NCBI GenBank assembly: GCA_963783105.1
Contig: CAWAMI010000004.1
Span: 1-64,000 of the forward strand
DNA: 64,000 nt
From: JAVEDQ01 sp963783105
Lineage (GTDB): Bacteria; Actinomycetota; Actinomycetes; Frankiales; Frankiaceae
Direction of reading: 5' to 3'
A program made the position numbers and the translations under genes. Positions 27,469-37,049 of this stretch are shown piece by piece. Numbering within the stretch: the first letter of the stretch is position 1; each line of letters begins with the position of its first letter. The notes beneath the pieces are model-generated. The model was not told where the DNA came from. It did no database searches and saw nothing but the letters and a program-made list of their open reading frames with translations.

Positions 27469-27577
27469 GGGCGGCAGGCTAGCCCCGGCGAGCGGCCTCC
27501 CGTGGACGAATCGGGCAGACGGGGGCGGCACCCCGCGGCGCCACGAAGCTGACACCTGGCGATGCGACGATGCGGAC

Positions 27578-27784
27578 GTGTCTCGAAGGGCCCGTCTGGT
27601 CAGCGCCGCGGCGCTGGTGGTGGCCGCGTTCGCCTGGCTGCTGCTGAACGGGCCGGTCGAAGGGCCCGTGCTCTGGCAGTTCAGCTCCAGCCACGGCGTG
27701 ACGGTCGCGGATCTCGGGTCGGTCGCCGCGGTCCTGCTGGCTGCGGTGCTGGTCATCGGACCGGAGGGGCGCCGGTCACCGTAA
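27578..27784 (+). CDS. small two-helix membrane protein
   Basis: The 68-residue protein has two hydrophobic segments (about residues 8-22 and 44-60) separated by NGPVEGPVLWQFSSSHGV. The GTG at 27578 starts it; the length and helices look real although no strong ribosome site is present. It ends 17 bases before mfd and may be co-transcribed with it. Unknown function. Confidence 0.55.
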   Translation: MSRRARLVSAAALVVAAFAWLLLNGPVEGPVLWQFSSSHGVTVADLGSVAAVLLAAVLVIGPEGRRSP

Positions 27785-27801
27785 ACTCGCCCAGCGCTCC
27801 C

Positions 27802-30800
27802 ATGGCTATCACTGCGCTGCTCGACGCCGCCCTCGCCGACCCGTCCCTGAAGCGATGGGTCGAGGACGCCGGCACGTCATCCCTCGACCCCCTGACCCGC
27901 GACCTGACTGCGCCGCCCGGCGTCCGTCCGCTGGCCGTCGCCGCGCTGGCGGCGCAGCATCCGGTGCTGGTCGTCACCGCCACCACCCGCGAGGCCGACG
28001 ACCTCGTCGCCGCGCTCGGCACGGTGATGGATCCGGCACTGGTCGCGTCCTTCCCGTCCTGGGAGACGCTGCCGCACGAGCGGCTCTCCCCGCGCCCGGA
28101 CACCGTCGGCCGGCGGCTCGCCGTCCTGCGCCGGCTGCGGCACCCGGAGGACGGCGGTCCGCTGTCCGTCGTCGTCGCGCCGGTGCGCAGCCTGCTGCAG
28201 CCGCAGGCGCGCGGGCTCGGCGAGCTCGAGCCGATCCGGCTGAACGCCGGCGACTTCACCGACCTCGACGAGACCGTCGAACGGCTCGTGGGGCTCGCCT
28301 ACGCGCGCGCGGACATGGTCGAGCGGCGCGGCGAGTTCGCCGTCCGGGGCGGCATCCTCGACGTGTTCCCGCCGACCGAGGAGCACCCGCTGCGGGTGGA
28401 GTTCTTCGGCGACGAGGTCGAGGAGATCCGCACCTTCGCCGTCGCCGACCAGCGCAGCCTCGGGCCGGCCGTTGATTCTCAGGGTCATCCGCGAGGCGTG
28501 CTCGCTCCGCCGTGCCGCGAGATCCTGCTGACCGCCGACGTCCGGGCCAAGGCCGTCACGCTGCTCGCGCAGCACCCCGAGCTGTCCGAGATGCTGACCA
28601 AGCTCGCCGACGGGCATCCCGTCGAGGGCATGGAGGCGCTCGCGCCGGTCCTCGTGGACGACCTCGTGCTGCTGATCGACGAGCTGCCGGACGGCGCCCA
28701 CGTCGTCGTCGCCGACCCGGAGCGGGTCCGGACCCGCGCGGCCGACCTCACCCGCACCAGCCAGGAGTTCCTCGACGCCGCCTGGGGCGCCGCGGCCTTC
28801 GGCAGCAGCGCGCCCATCGACCTCGGCGCCGCCGCCTACAAGCCGCTGGTCGAGGTCCGCGACCATGCCCGCGCGATCGGCGTGCCGTGGTGGTCGATCA
28901 CCCCCTTCACCGCGGACGAGGAGATCGAGGACGAGAGCCTCACCGCCGCCGCGAAGGCGGCACCCGCCTACCGCGGCGACACCGAGGCGGCCATCGCCGA
29001 CGTCAAGGCGTGGCTCGCCGACGGGTGGCGGGTCCTGCTCATGACGCAGGGGCACGGCCCGGCCGACCGGCTCGGCGAGATGCTCCGGGACGCCGATCTC
29101 GGGGTGACGTTCGTCGAGCCGGAGCAGTTCGGCACCGATCACCCCGACATCTGGCAGCCCGGGGTCGCGACGCTCACCTGCGGCAGCCTCGTCACCGGCT
29201 GGTCGAGCGAGCTGCTGAAGGTCGCCGTCCTCACGGAGGGCGACCTCGCCGGCGCCCGCGGCGTCGCGAGCGTCGGCGACAAGGTGAAGATGCCGCGTCG
29301 CCGCGGCAAGACCATCGACCCGCTGCAGCTGCAGCCGGGCGACGCCGTCGTGCACGACCAGCACGGCGTCGGCCGCTACGTCGAGATGGTGCAGCGGACC
29401 GTGCAGGGCGCGACCCGCGACTACCTCGTGCTCGAGTACGCCCGCGGCGACCGGCTGTACGTCCCGACCGACCAGCTCGAGCTCGTCACCCGCTACGTCG
29501 GCGGCGAGGCGCCGAGCCTCGACCGCATCGGCGGCGCCGACTGGGCCAAGCGCAAGGGCCGGGCCCGCAAGGCGGTCAAGGAGATCGCCGCCGAGCTCAT
29601 CAAGCTCTACAGCGCCCGGATGGCCTCGCCGGGGCACGCGTTCGGCGCGGACAGCCCGTGGCAGCGGGAGCTCGAGGACGCCTTCCCCTACCGCGAGACG
29701 CCGGACCAGCTGCGGGTCATCGACGAGGTGAAGGCCGACATGGAGTCGGTCGTGCCGATGGACCGGGTCATCTGCGGCGACGTCGGCTACGGCAAGACGG
29801 AGATCGCCGTCCGGGCCGCGTTCAAGGCCGTGATGGAGGGCAAGCAGGTCGCCGTCCTCGTGCCGACGACGCTGCTGGTGCAGCAGCACTACCAGACGTT
29901 CTCCGAGCGCTACGCCGCCTTCCCGGTGACGGTGAAGTCGATCAGCCGCTTCAACTCCGCGAAGGAGCAGACGACGGTGCTCGACAGCCTGTCCACGGGC
30001 GAGGTCGACATCGTTCTCGGCACGCACCGACTGCTGTCGTCGACCACGAAGTTCAAGGACCTCGGCCTGGTCATCGTCGACGAGGAGCAGCGCTTCGGCG
30101 TCGAGCACAAGGAGCAGCTGAAGCACCTGCGGGCCAACGTCGACGTGCTGACGATGAGCGCGACGCCGATCCCGCGCACGCTGGAGATGGCCGTCACCGG
30201 TATCCGCGAGCTGTCGACGATCGACACCCCGCCGGAGGAGCGGCACCCGGTGCTGACCTTCGTCGGCGCGTTCGACGACAAGCAGGTCGCCGCCGCGATC
30301 CACCGCGAGCTGCTGCGCGAGGGCCAGGTCTTCTACATCCACAACCGGGTCGACTCGATCGAGAAGGCCGCCACCCGGCTGCGCGAGCTGGTGCCCGAGG
30401 CGCGCGTCGGCGTCGCCCACGGGCAGATGCACGAGGACGTCCTCGAGCAGCACATGGTGGCGTTCTGGGAGAAGCAGTACGACGTGCTCGTCTGCACCAC
30501 GATCGTCGAGAGCGGGCTCGACATCCCGAACGCCAACACGCTGCTCGTCGAGCGGGCCGACATGTTCGGGCTCTCGCAGCTGCACCAGCTGCGGGGCCGC
30601 GTCGGTCGCGGGCGGGAGCGGGCCTACGCGTACTTCCTGTATCCGCCGGAGAAGCCGCTGACCGAGACCGCCTACGACCGGCTCGCCACGATCGCGCAGA
30701 ACAACGAGCTCGGGTCCGGCATGGCCGTCGCGATGAAGGACCTCGAGATCCGCGGCGCCGGCAACCTGCTCGGCGGCGAGCAGAGCGGCCACATCGCCGC

Positions 30801-31365
30801 GGTCGGCTTCGACCTGTACATGCGGCTCGTCGGCGAGGCCGTCGCGGACTTCAAGGGCGGCGGCGAGCAGGAGCCGGTCGCCGAGGTGAAGGTCGAGCTG
30901 CCGGTCAACGCGAACATCCCGCGCGAGTACATCCCGGGGGAGCGGCTGCGGCTCGAGGCGTACCGCCGGGTCGCGGAGGTGACCTCGGAGGCGATGATCG
31001 ACGAGGTCCGCGCCGAGCTCACCGACCGGTACGGGCCGCTGCCCGAGGTCGTCGAGAACCTGCTGGCCGTGGCCTCGTTCCGGGTGCTGGCCCGGACCGC
31101 CGGCATCGCCGAGGTCTCCGTGCAGGGCAAGCAGATCCGGTTCGCGCCGCTCTCGCTGCGGGAGAGTCAGACGCTGCGGCTCCAGCGGATCTACAAGGGC
31201 TCGATCGTGAAGCCGGCGGTCGGGACGGTGCTGATCCCGGCGCCCACCACGACCGGGCGGATGGGCTCGCCCCCGCTGCGCGACCGGGATCTGCTGACCT
31301 GGGCGCGTGGCGTACTCGAGGCGCTGGAGCTGGTGCCGACGCCGGTGACGGCGGTCAGCGCCTGA
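27802..31365 (+). CDS. mfd: transcription-repair coupling factor Mfd
   Basis: This 1187-residue DNA translocase removes RNA polymerase stalled at lesions and recruits UvrA. Domains in order: UvrB-like homology with FAVRGGILDVFPPTEEHPLRVEFFG near residues 180-205; the RNA polymerase-interacting domain from about 507 (QPGDAVVHDQHGVGRYVEM); the helicase core with Walker A GDVGYGKTE at about 659, DEEQ box at about 760, SATPIPRTL, and VGRGRERAYAYF; and the C-terminal D7 domain. Length is normal. A short stretch around residues 222-236 (DSQGHPRG) looks like a small insertion relative to the usual PxEHGVLAPPC. The start is set by the family N-terminus; no clear ribosome site. A repeat array follows the stop. 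Confidence 0.96.
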   Translation: MAITALLDAALADPSLKRWVEDAGTSSLDPLTRDLTAPPGVRPLAVAALAAQHPVLVVTATTREADDLVAALGTVMDPALVASFPSWETLPHERLSPRPDTVGRRLAVLRRLRHPEDGGPLSVVVAPVRSLLQPQARGLGELEPIRLNAGDFTDLDETVERLVGLAYARADMVERRGEFAVRGGILDVFPPTEEHPLRVEFFGDEVEEIRTFAVADQRSLGPAVDSQGHPRGVLAPPCREILLTADVRAKAVTLLAQHPELSEMLTKLADGHPVEGMEALAPVLVDDLVLLIDELPDGAHVVVADPERVRTRAADLTRTSQEFLDAAWGAAAFGSSAPIDLGAAAYKPLVEVRDHARAIGVPWWSITPFTADEEIEDESLTAAAKAAPAYRGDTEAAIADVKAWLADGWRVLLMTQGHGPADRLGEMLRDADLGVTFVEPEQFGTDHPDIWQPGVATLTCGSLVTGWSSELLKVAVLTEGDLAGARGVASVGDKVKMPRRRGKTIDPLQLQPGDAVVHDQHGVGRYVEMVQRTVQGATRDYLVLEYARGDRLYVPTDQLELVTRYVGGEAPSLDRIGGADWAKRKGRARKAVKEIAAELIKLYSARMASPGHAFGADSPWQRELEDAFPYRETPDQLRVIDEVKADMESVVPMDRVICGDVGYGKTEIAVRAAFKAVMEGKQVAVLVPTTLLVQQHYQTFSERYAAFPVTVKSISRFNSAKEQTTVLDSLSTGEVDIVLGTHRLLSSTTKFKDLGLVIVDEEQRFGVEHKEQLKHLRANVDVLTMSATPIPRTLEMAVTGIRELSTIDTPPEERHPVLTFVGAFDDKQVAAAIHRELLREGQVFYIHNRVDSIEKAATRLRELVPEARVGVAHGQMHEDVLEQHMVAFWEKQYDVLVCTTIVESGLDIPNANTLLVERADMFGLSQLHQLRGRVGRGRERAYAYFLYPPEKPLTETAYDRLATIAQNNELGSGMAVAMKDLEIRGAGNLLGGEQSGHIAAVGFDLYMRLVGEAVADFKGGGEQEPVAEVKVELPVNANIPREYIPGERLRLEAYRRVAEVTSEAMIDEVRAELTDRYGPLPEVVENLLAVASFRVLARTAGIAEVSVQGKQIRFAPLSLRESQTLRLQRIYKGSIVKPAVGTVLIPAPTTTGRMGSPPLRDRDLLTWARGVLEALELVPTPVTAVSA

Positions 31366-31384
31366 GAGCGGTTCCCCGGCTGAT

Positions 31385-31545
31385 GGCGACGCCTACTTGG
31401 GTGTCGGCCCGTGAGGGGACCTTGGTTCGGGGGCGACACCTACTTGGGTGTGGGCTTGCGCGGGGACCGTGGTTCGGCGGCGACACCTACGTCGGTGTCG
31501 ACCGGCGAGGGGTCCTTGGTCTGGCGACCACACCGACTCTGGTGT
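31385..31545. repeat. tandem repeat, 47-bp period, three to four copies, after mfd
   Basis: Units begin GGCGAC at 31385, 31432, 31479 and 31523, giving spacings of 47, 47 and 44 bases. Each of the first three carries a small inverted repeat of the form ACACC-6 bases-GGTGT (for example ACACCTACTTGGGTGT in unit 2). The layout and the GGGTGT core resemble the array at 21669. It lies between the mfd stop and a minus-strand microprotein gene and could act as a terminator series. Confidence 0.8.
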
Positions 31546-31609
31546 TGCGATCGGCCGAAAGCTCCGCCGGCGACGGGCCCGAGGAGACGTAATCCGGTGC
31601 GGTGGCGGG

Positions 31610-31717
31610 TCAGGCTTCCTGCTCGTAGCCCGGGGCCATGATCCGGAACAACGCGTAGTACAGGGCGGCCGCACCGGCCGGGGCTCCGACGGCGATTCCG
31701 GCGACGACGAGTCGCAT
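31610..31717 (-). CDS. 35-residue single-helix membrane microprotein
   Basis: The reading frame MRLVVAGIAVGAPAGAAALY continues to a short acidic tail (about 15 more residues). It is almost entirely one transmembrane helix. A good ribosome site, AAAGGGAG, lies eight bases before the ATG at 31717. No family is recognised. Evidence is limited to the ribosome site and composition. Confidence 0.45.
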   Translation of the reverse strand: MRLVVAGIAVGAPAGAAALYYALFRIMAPGYEQEA

Positions 31718-32270
31718 GAGCAAAGCTCCCTTTCGTGGCTGCTGTTCGCATGGTCCGCGTGAACGGTGTCGACCATTCAGCGGGACGGCGAACTGCAGCG
31801 GAACATCAGCGGGATATCGATCACGGCGGGGCCGGAGCTGGCTACTCAGCTCTGTTTCGGGGACGTGGCCGATTGATGTCGAGAGTAGGAGAAGGTCCGA
31901 TTTGTCGTAACCCTTGCGGGTGCAACTTGTCCTCGCGTTGGGGGAGCCGCGAGATGCGTTGTGCTGCGACGGCGCCGCGACCCGCGTCCGCCCGCCGCTG
32001 AAGATCGTCAGCAACGGGGTTGATCGACACGCCGGGCCGCCGGTTCCCGGGGGCGGGATGTCGACCTTCCTCGTTGCTCACGATCTTGTTCCGCGGCGGC
32101 GGAAACGGCGCCGTGCCGCGACACTCCGCGCGGGACGTCATCACGCGCCATACATTCGCGGTGGTGCAGGATTTGTACGATTCGGTGCCCGCCCCGGTGC
32201 CGCGAACCTCGCCATTCCCGGCGCCTTTCCCCGTGCCGTTCCGAACGGCAGAACAGGAGTAGGAACGCGC
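31718..32270. other. 553-bp gene-free region with an 87-bp inverted-repeat element
   Basis: Bases 31718-32000 are relatively A/T-rich and should hold the promoter of the minus-strand microprotein. Bases 32001-32087 are the 87-bp inverted-repeat element described separately. Bases 32088-32270 form the leader of the polysaccharide deacetylase gene; a GC-rich inverted flank (CCGCCGC and GCGGCGG) brackets the element. No credible gene is seen. Confidence 0.5.
32001..32087. repeat. 87-bp interspersed inverted-repeat element, copy 1
   Basis: The ends AAGATCGTCAGCAAC and GTTGCTCACGATCTT are complementary at 14 of 15 positions. Inner parts (GATCGACA and TGTCGACC) continue the symmetry, leaving a GC-rich centre. 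A second copy of exactly the same length lies at 55633-55719, with the ends strongly conserved and the centre diverged. There is no internal gene. It resembles a REP- or MITE-like family. Confidence 0.85.
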
Positions 32271-33134
32271 GTGCGCGCCATCACCCGCCGGACCATGCTC
32301 GCGGGCTCACTGGCCTCCGTGGCCACCTGGGCCACCGCGTGCGGCACCAGGACGCGGAGCGAGTCGGCCGGACCGCCGGCCGAACCGCCTCCGACGCCGA
32401 CTTCCGCCGCGACGAAAGCGGCCGCCGCCACGCGCGACCCGCGGGTCATCGCCTCCCGGGCCACCGTGCCGGTCCTGTGCTGGCACCAGCTGCGGGACTG
32501 GCGGTCCTCCGACACCGCCTACAACCGCCAGGTCCTGATCTGCCCGCCGGCGGCGTTCCGCGCCCAACTCGACGCGCTCTCGAAGGCCGGCCACACGACG
32601 ATCTCGCCCGATCAGTACCTCGAGCACCTGACCACCGGCGCCGAGCTGCCGCCGAAGCCGGTCCTGCTCACGTTCGACGACGCGCAGGGCAGCCAGATCA
32701 CGACGGGGCTGCCCGAACTCCAGCGGCGGGGCATGGTCGGCACCTTCTTCATCATGACCGTGGTGCTCGGCAAGAAGGACTGGATGAGCGTGGCGGACCT
32801 CCGACGGCTCGACGCGGCCGGCATGACCGTCGCCTCGCACACCTACGACCACCACGAGGCCGACGCCTACAGCGGAGCGGACTGGCGCACCCAGATCGAT
32901 CAGCCCCGCGCCCAGCTCGAAAAGATCATCGGCAAGCCGGTGCGGCACTTCGCCTATCCCTACGGAGCGTGGAACCAGAGCGACTTCCCGCACCTGGCCA
33001 GTGCCGGCTTCGCCACCGCCTTCCAGCTCGGCGACCGGCCGATGGACCCGAAGCAGCCGCTGTTCACCCTGCGGCGCACCCTGGTGAACTCGACCTGGTC
33101 CGGGCCGCAGCTGCTGGCCAACCTGCGGCCCTGA
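32271..33134 (+). CDS. polysaccharide deacetylase (NodB-like) lipoprotein
   Basis: This 287-residue exported protein removes N- or O-acetyl groups from a wall or capsule glycan. The N-terminus has a Tat-like/lipoprotein signal, TRRTMLAGSLASVATWATAC. The NodB domain shows the catalytic metal motifs LLTFDDAQGSQ (two aspartates) and SHTYDHHE (two histidines, H-x3-H spacing), then FAYPYGAW. The GTG at 32271 fits the signal peptide and follows an AGGAGTAGGA stretch. It lies 75 bases upstream of a second lipoprotein gene on the same strand. Substrate not known. Confidence 0.9.
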   Translation: MRAITRRTMLAGSLASVATWATACGTRTRSESAGPPAEPPPTPTSAATKAAAATRDPRVIASRATVPVLCWHQLRDWRSSDTAYNRQVLICPPAAFRAQLDALSKAGHTTISPDQYLEHLTTGAELPPKPVLLTFDDAQGSQITTGLPELQRRGMVGTFFIMTVVLGKKDWMSVADLRRLDAAGMTVASHTYDHHEADAYSGADWRTQIDQPRAQLEKIIGKPVRHFAYPYGAWNQSDFPHLASAGFATAFQLGDRPMDPKQPLFTLRRTLVNSTWSGPQLLANLRP

Positions 33135-33208
33135 CCGTGCCGACACCGATCCGCGGGCACAGCGTGTCACCACCTCCCGGGGGCGAGCGGGCCCTACCCT
33201 CTCCAGTC

Positions 33209-34165
33209 GTGACGACCGTGACCCGTCGTGTCCGCCTGCTCGTGCCTCTCGTGGCCCTATCGGTCACGGCGCTCGCGGCCTCCTGCGGAGGGGGCTCCGG
33301 GGACCGGCCCGCGGGGTCGTCCCGCAGTAGCCAGGTCGCGGCCGTGCCTCCCGCGCCGCCGCCGACCCCACCGCCGCCGCCGCAGCTGCCCCGCGGCGGG
33401 AGGCGCCTGCTGCCGGACTACCGGCTGATCGCCTACTACGGCGCCGCCGGCGGGGGCGGCCTCGGCGTGCTGGGGGAGGGGACGCCGGATCAGGCGGCCG
33501 CGGCGCTCACCAAGCAGGCGAACGCCTACGCGCCCTTCGGTCGGCGCATCCAGCCCGTCATGGAGCTGATCACCACCGTCGCCCAGGCGTCCCCGGGGCC
33601 GGACGGCACCTACTCCACGGCGAGCGACCCGGCGACCGTGCAGCGCTACCTCGACGCCGCCCGTCGGCACAAGATGCTGCTCATCCTCGACTTCCAGCCC
33701 GGCCGCGGGCAGTTCCTGCCGCAGGTGAAGCGCTACGAGCGGTTCATCAGCCAACCCGACGTCGGCGTGGCGCTCGACCCGGAGTGGCGGATGAAGCCGA
33801 ACCAGGTGCCGGCGACGGTGATCGGGTCGGCGACGGCGGCGGAGATCAACTCGGTGTCCGCGTACGTGCAGGGCCTGGCGAAGGCGAACCGGTTGCCGGA
33901 GAAGGCATTCGTGATCCACCAGTTCACGCTGCCGATGCTCCCGGACCGACAGCGGATCGTCGCGCGCTACGGGCTCGCGACGATCTTCCACGCCGACGGC
34001 TTCGGGTCGCAGCAGCTGAAGAAGGGGGTCTACCGGCAGCTGGCGCTCCCGAGGCCGCCGTTCCGGATCGGCTTCAAGCTGTTCTTCGACGAGGACACCG
34101 ACACGATGACCCCCGCGGAGGCGATGGCGCTGCGACCTCAGCCGGACCTGATCACGTATCAGTGA
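33209..34165 (+). CDS. lipoprotein with TIM-barrel-like domain of unknown function (LITYQ end)
   Basis: The 318-residue lipoprotein has a signal ending in LAASC, a Pro-rich linker, then one domain of about 260 residues with YYGAAGGGGLGVLGEG, IQPVMELITTVAQASPGPDG, LILDFQPGRGQFLPQVKRY, VGVALDPEWRMK, AFVIHQFTLPML and the exact C-terminus LITYQ. Alternating strand/helix pattern and the acidic LDPEWR motif suggest a glycosidase-like barrel, but no family is recognised. The same domain forms the C-terminal half of the protein at 56979-58784. GTG start at 33209. Probably co-expressed with the deacetylase upstream and the SurA-like gene downstream. Confidence 0.7.
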   Translation: MTTVTRRVRLLVPLVALSVTALAASCGGGSGDRPAGSSRSSQVAAVPPAPPPTPPPPPQLPRGGRRLLPDYRLIAYYGAAGGGGLGVLGEGTPDQAAAALTKQANAYAPFGRRIQPVMELITTVAQASPGPDGTYSTASDPATVQRYLDAARRHKMLLILDFQPGRGQFLPQVKRYERFISQPDVGVALDPEWRMKPNQVPATVIGSATAAEINSVSAYVQGLAKANRLPEKAFVIHQFTLPMLPDRQRIVARYGLATIFHADGFGSQQLKKGVYRQLALPRPPFRIGFKLFFDEDTDTMTPAEAMALRPQPDLITYQ

Positions 34166-34227
34166 CGGCGGTCCCGCTTGCCCGCGCCGTGCGCGGACGA
34201 GGCCTGCCGAAACAGTACGGTGAGGCG

Positions 34228-35013
34228 GTGACGCGCACCTCCCGTTCCCGCCTCCGCATCGGGGCCGCCGGCGTCGCACTCGTCGCCGTCCTCGGGGCTC
34301 CGGCACTCACCGGGTGCGAGTCCAAGACCGGTGTCGCGGCCTTCGTCGGGTCCACCGCCATCGAGACCAGCCAGCTCGCCGGCTACGTCGACCGCGGGGC
34401 GAACGCGGCGGCGAACGCGAAGGCGAACCTGAGCCGCGCCGAGATCCAGCAGTTCTGGCTGCAGACGCTGATCGAGCGCGACCTGGCCCGCCGCGTCGCG
34501 CAGCAGCAGGGCATCACCCTCAGCCCGACCGACACGCAGGTGTTCCTCTCCCGCTACGCGCCCTTCAACGGCGGGCTCGCGGCGCTGGAGCAGTCGGCGG
34601 CGGAGATCGGCATCGCGCCGCAGGACCTGTCGACGCTGTTCGAGGCGTGGGCGCTGGAGAACGCCATCGCCGACCGGGTGGCGCCGAACCTGGTGGCGCC
34701 GGACAGCGCCGCGCGGCAGGCGTTCCAGCAGCTGCGCTCGGCCTACCAGGGGCAGACCTACGAGCAGCTGGCCCCGCAGTTGCGGCAGCTGCTCGTGTTC
34801 GATCAGCGCCGTGCCGCCGTCCTGCCCGTCCTGCAGGAGGAGGCCCGGAAGACCGGCGTCTCGGTGAACCCCCGCTTCGGTACCTGGAACCTCGACCGGC
34901 TCGGCATCGGCGCCCCGCCCACCGACCTGTCGCGGCCGGCGAGTCCGTCGCCGCTGCCCGACGTCTCCGGCGGCGGCCAGCCGGACGAGACCGCTCCCCA
35001 GCCGGCGCCGTAG
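34228..35013 (+). CDS. SurA N-terminal-like lipoprotein chaperone
   Basis: The 261-residue lipoprotein has the lipobox LTGC. The N-terminal chaperone part of SurA/PrsA proteins is visible as VAAFVGSTAIETSQLAGYVDR and the helical LSRAEIQQFWLQTLIERDLARRVA. The parvulin isomerase domain itself is not apparent; the C-terminus is a Pro-rich tail. It probably assists folding of exported proteins. A SurA-like gene beside mazG and eno is a standard actinobacterial arrangement, which supports the call. GTG start at 34228. Confidence 0.82.
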   Translation: MTRTSRSRLRIGAAGVALVAVLGAPALTGCESKTGVAAFVGSTAIETSQLAGYVDRGANAAANAKANLSRAEIQQFWLQTLIERDLARRVAQQQGITLSPTDTQVFLSRYAPFNGGLAALEQSAAEIGIAPQDLSTLFEAWALENAIADRVAPNLVAPDSAARQAFQQLRSAYQGQTYEQLAPQLRQLLVFDQRRAAVLPVLQEEARKTGVSVNPRFGTWNLDRLGIGAPPTDLSRPASPSPLPDVSGGGQPDETAPQPAP

Positions 35014-35086
35014 GCGAGCAGCCCCGATAGCACGACAGGCAGGACCGGTCGGCAGGACAGGACGACAGGACAGGACAGCCACGGCC

Positions 35087-36212
35087 ATGACCTCGCTCGC
35101 GGACGCCCGGGTCGTCGTCGTCCGCAGTGCCCCCGCGGTTCCGCCCGGGCTGCTGTCCGGGCAGGCCTGGGACGTGCTGCGGGCCCGCACCGTCTGCTGC
35201 GCCCTGGCGGACCATCCGCAGCGCGAGGCGCTGGAGGCGGCCGGGGTCGAGGTGTCGGTCCTGGGCAGCTTGGACGAGGGGGAGACGCCCGTGCCCTCGG
35301 CCGACGGCGTCCTCGCCCTCGCTCCGCTGGCCTGGCTCGCCGACCCGGGCCGCTACGGCACGCCCGGTGCGGACGCCGGGCTGGTCGCCGAGCTGCTGGC
35401 CCGCGACGACGTGCTCGAGGTGGTCGGGGCGGTCGATCCGCCGGGGGCGCGGCTGCTGGACGCCGTCGCGGTCATGGATCGCCTGCGCTCGCCGGGCGGC
35501 TGCCCCTGGGACGCCGAGCAGACCTTCGACACGCTCAAGGGCTACCTGATCGAGGAGGCCTACGAGGCACACGAGACGGTCGAGGAGGGCGACCTCGAGG
35601 CGCTCCGGGACGAGCTGGGCGACGTGCTGCTGCAGGTGCTGTTCAACGCGCGCGTCGCCGCCGAGGGGCTCGAGCCGGGCACCGGCTGGGACGTCGACGA
35701 CGTCGCCGCCGGCCTCGTCGCCAAGCTCGTCCGGCGCCACCCCCACGTCTTCGCCGACCGGACGGTGAGCGGCGCCGCCGAGGTCCAGCGCAACTGGGAC
35801 GAGATCAAGGCCGCCGAGCGTGCCGGCGGCGACCCGTCGCCGGCGGACGCGCGCGGGATCGCCCGTCGTCGGGGTGCCGATGGGGATGCCGGCGCTGTCG
35901 CTGGCGGCGAAGCTGCAGTCGCGGGCCGCGAAGGCGGGGCTCGGCGCGGATCTGGGATCGCCGGCGCTCGCCTCGGCCGAGACCCCGGCCGCGGCGGTGG
36001 CCGCGCTCGCCTCCGATCTGCTCGACGACGACGTGCCGCCGCTGGTCGACCGGATCGGGGAGCTGCTGTTCGCCGTCGTCGCCCTCGCCCGGCAGGTGGA
36101 CGTCGACGCCGAGGCGGCCCTCCGAGGCGCGGCCCGGCGGTTCCGGGGGCGGGTCGACGAGGCCGCGGGTGCCGAGCCGGGGCCGGACGAGGCGCCGTCG
36201 CGGCCCGCGTAA
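35087..36212 (+). CDS. mazG: MazG nucleoside triphosphate pyrophosphohydrolase, one frameshift
   Basis: MazG hydrolyses non-canonical or damaged NTPs to NMPs. The first frame carries an extended N-terminal region and the MazG core: LRSPGGCPWDAEQTFDTLK, YLIEEAYEAHETVEEGD, ELGDVLLQVLFNARVA and RHPHVFAD, with the E-E-x-x-E and D metal-binding residues present. The frame changes near 35850; the rest (VPMGMPALSLAAKLQSRAAK, then DRIGELLFAVVALARQVDVD) is read to the stop at 36212. Corrected length is about 375 residues, in line with long actinobacterial MazG. It stands between the SurA-like and matrixin-like genes. Confidence 0.9.
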
Positions 36213-36281
36213 CCGCCCCCATCGGCAGCCGACGGAAATTCGGGAGTCAAGCAAGCGCGTCATCACTCCGAGTAACCATGT

Positions 36282-36965
36282 ATGACTCTGCGCAAGCTGC
36301 CCCGCCGGGTGCGTCTGGTCCTCGGCGCGCTTCTGGCCCTCGTCCCGATCCTGGCCGCCTGTGCCCCGGCCGCGGTCGCCGGGAACCCCAACGACTACTC
36401 GGTCAACACGCACCTCGGGCAGCGCCTGCGCTGGAACCCCTGCGCGCCGGTGCACTGGCGCGCTGACCTGCGCAACGCCCCGGCCGGGACGCTGACCGCG
36501 CTGAAGTCCGCCGTCGCCACCCTGTCGTCGAAGACCGGCATCCCCTTCGTGTACGACGGCGCCGCGACCTTCATCCCGCAGCGCGGCGGGCCGGCCGGCC
36601 CGGCCCCGCTCGTCGTCTCCTTCGGGCGGCGCGCCGGGCGTCCCTCCGCCTCCAACTACCTCACCGGCGGCACCAACGTCGGCTACGGAGGGTTCACCGC
36701 GACCGGCACGTACGTGAACGGCAAGCCGGTCTACAAGATCACGCGCGGCTTCGTGGTGATCGACGCCGACCGGTACCCGTTCCTGTCGAGCAAGGTCAAG
36801 CAGGGCATCCTGATGCACGAGCTCGGCCACGCCGTCGGGCTCAACCACGCCAAGTACAGCAGCGAACTGATGTACCCGACCATCAGCAACTCGTCGCCCA
36901 GCGGCTACTCGGCCGGGGACATCAACGGTCTGAAGCTCCTCGGCAGGAGTGCGGGCTGCCTCTGA
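36282..36965 (+). CDS. exported matrixin-like zinc metalloprotease
   Basis: The 227-residue protein begins with a signal peptide whose end, ILAAC, fits a lipobox. The mature part carries a metzincin zinc site HELGHAVGLNH at residues 179-189 and the Met-turn in SSELMYPTI about ten residues later, which together define matrixin-like proteases. It should act outside the cell on proteins. The ATG at 36282 lies 69 bases after mazG. Its closest actinobacterial relatives are uncharacterised; substrate unknown. Confidence 0.9.
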   Translation: MTLRKLPRRVRLVLGALLALVPILAACAPAAVAGNPNDYSVNTHLGQRLRWNPCAPVHWRADLRNAPAGTLTALKSAVATLSSKTGIPFVYDGAATFIPQRGGPAGPAPLVVSFGRRAGRPSASNYLTGGTNVGYGGFTATGTYVNGKPVYKITRGFVVIDADRYPFLSSKVKQGILMHELGHAVGLNHAKYSSELMYPTISNSSPSGYSAGDINGLKLLGRSAGCL

Positions 36966-37049
36966 CGGCGGCGTCGCAGCGGTAGCGACTCCTGCGACCG
37001 AGTCACCACGCAGCGTCACACCGGTGAGGCCGGGGCCGTTCCTCGGTCT

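Noticed and set aside
27877..30792. Minus-strand open frame of 971 codons inside mfd
   Set aside because: It is the antisense shadow of the well-supported mfd gene; composition is typical of antisense high-GC translation.
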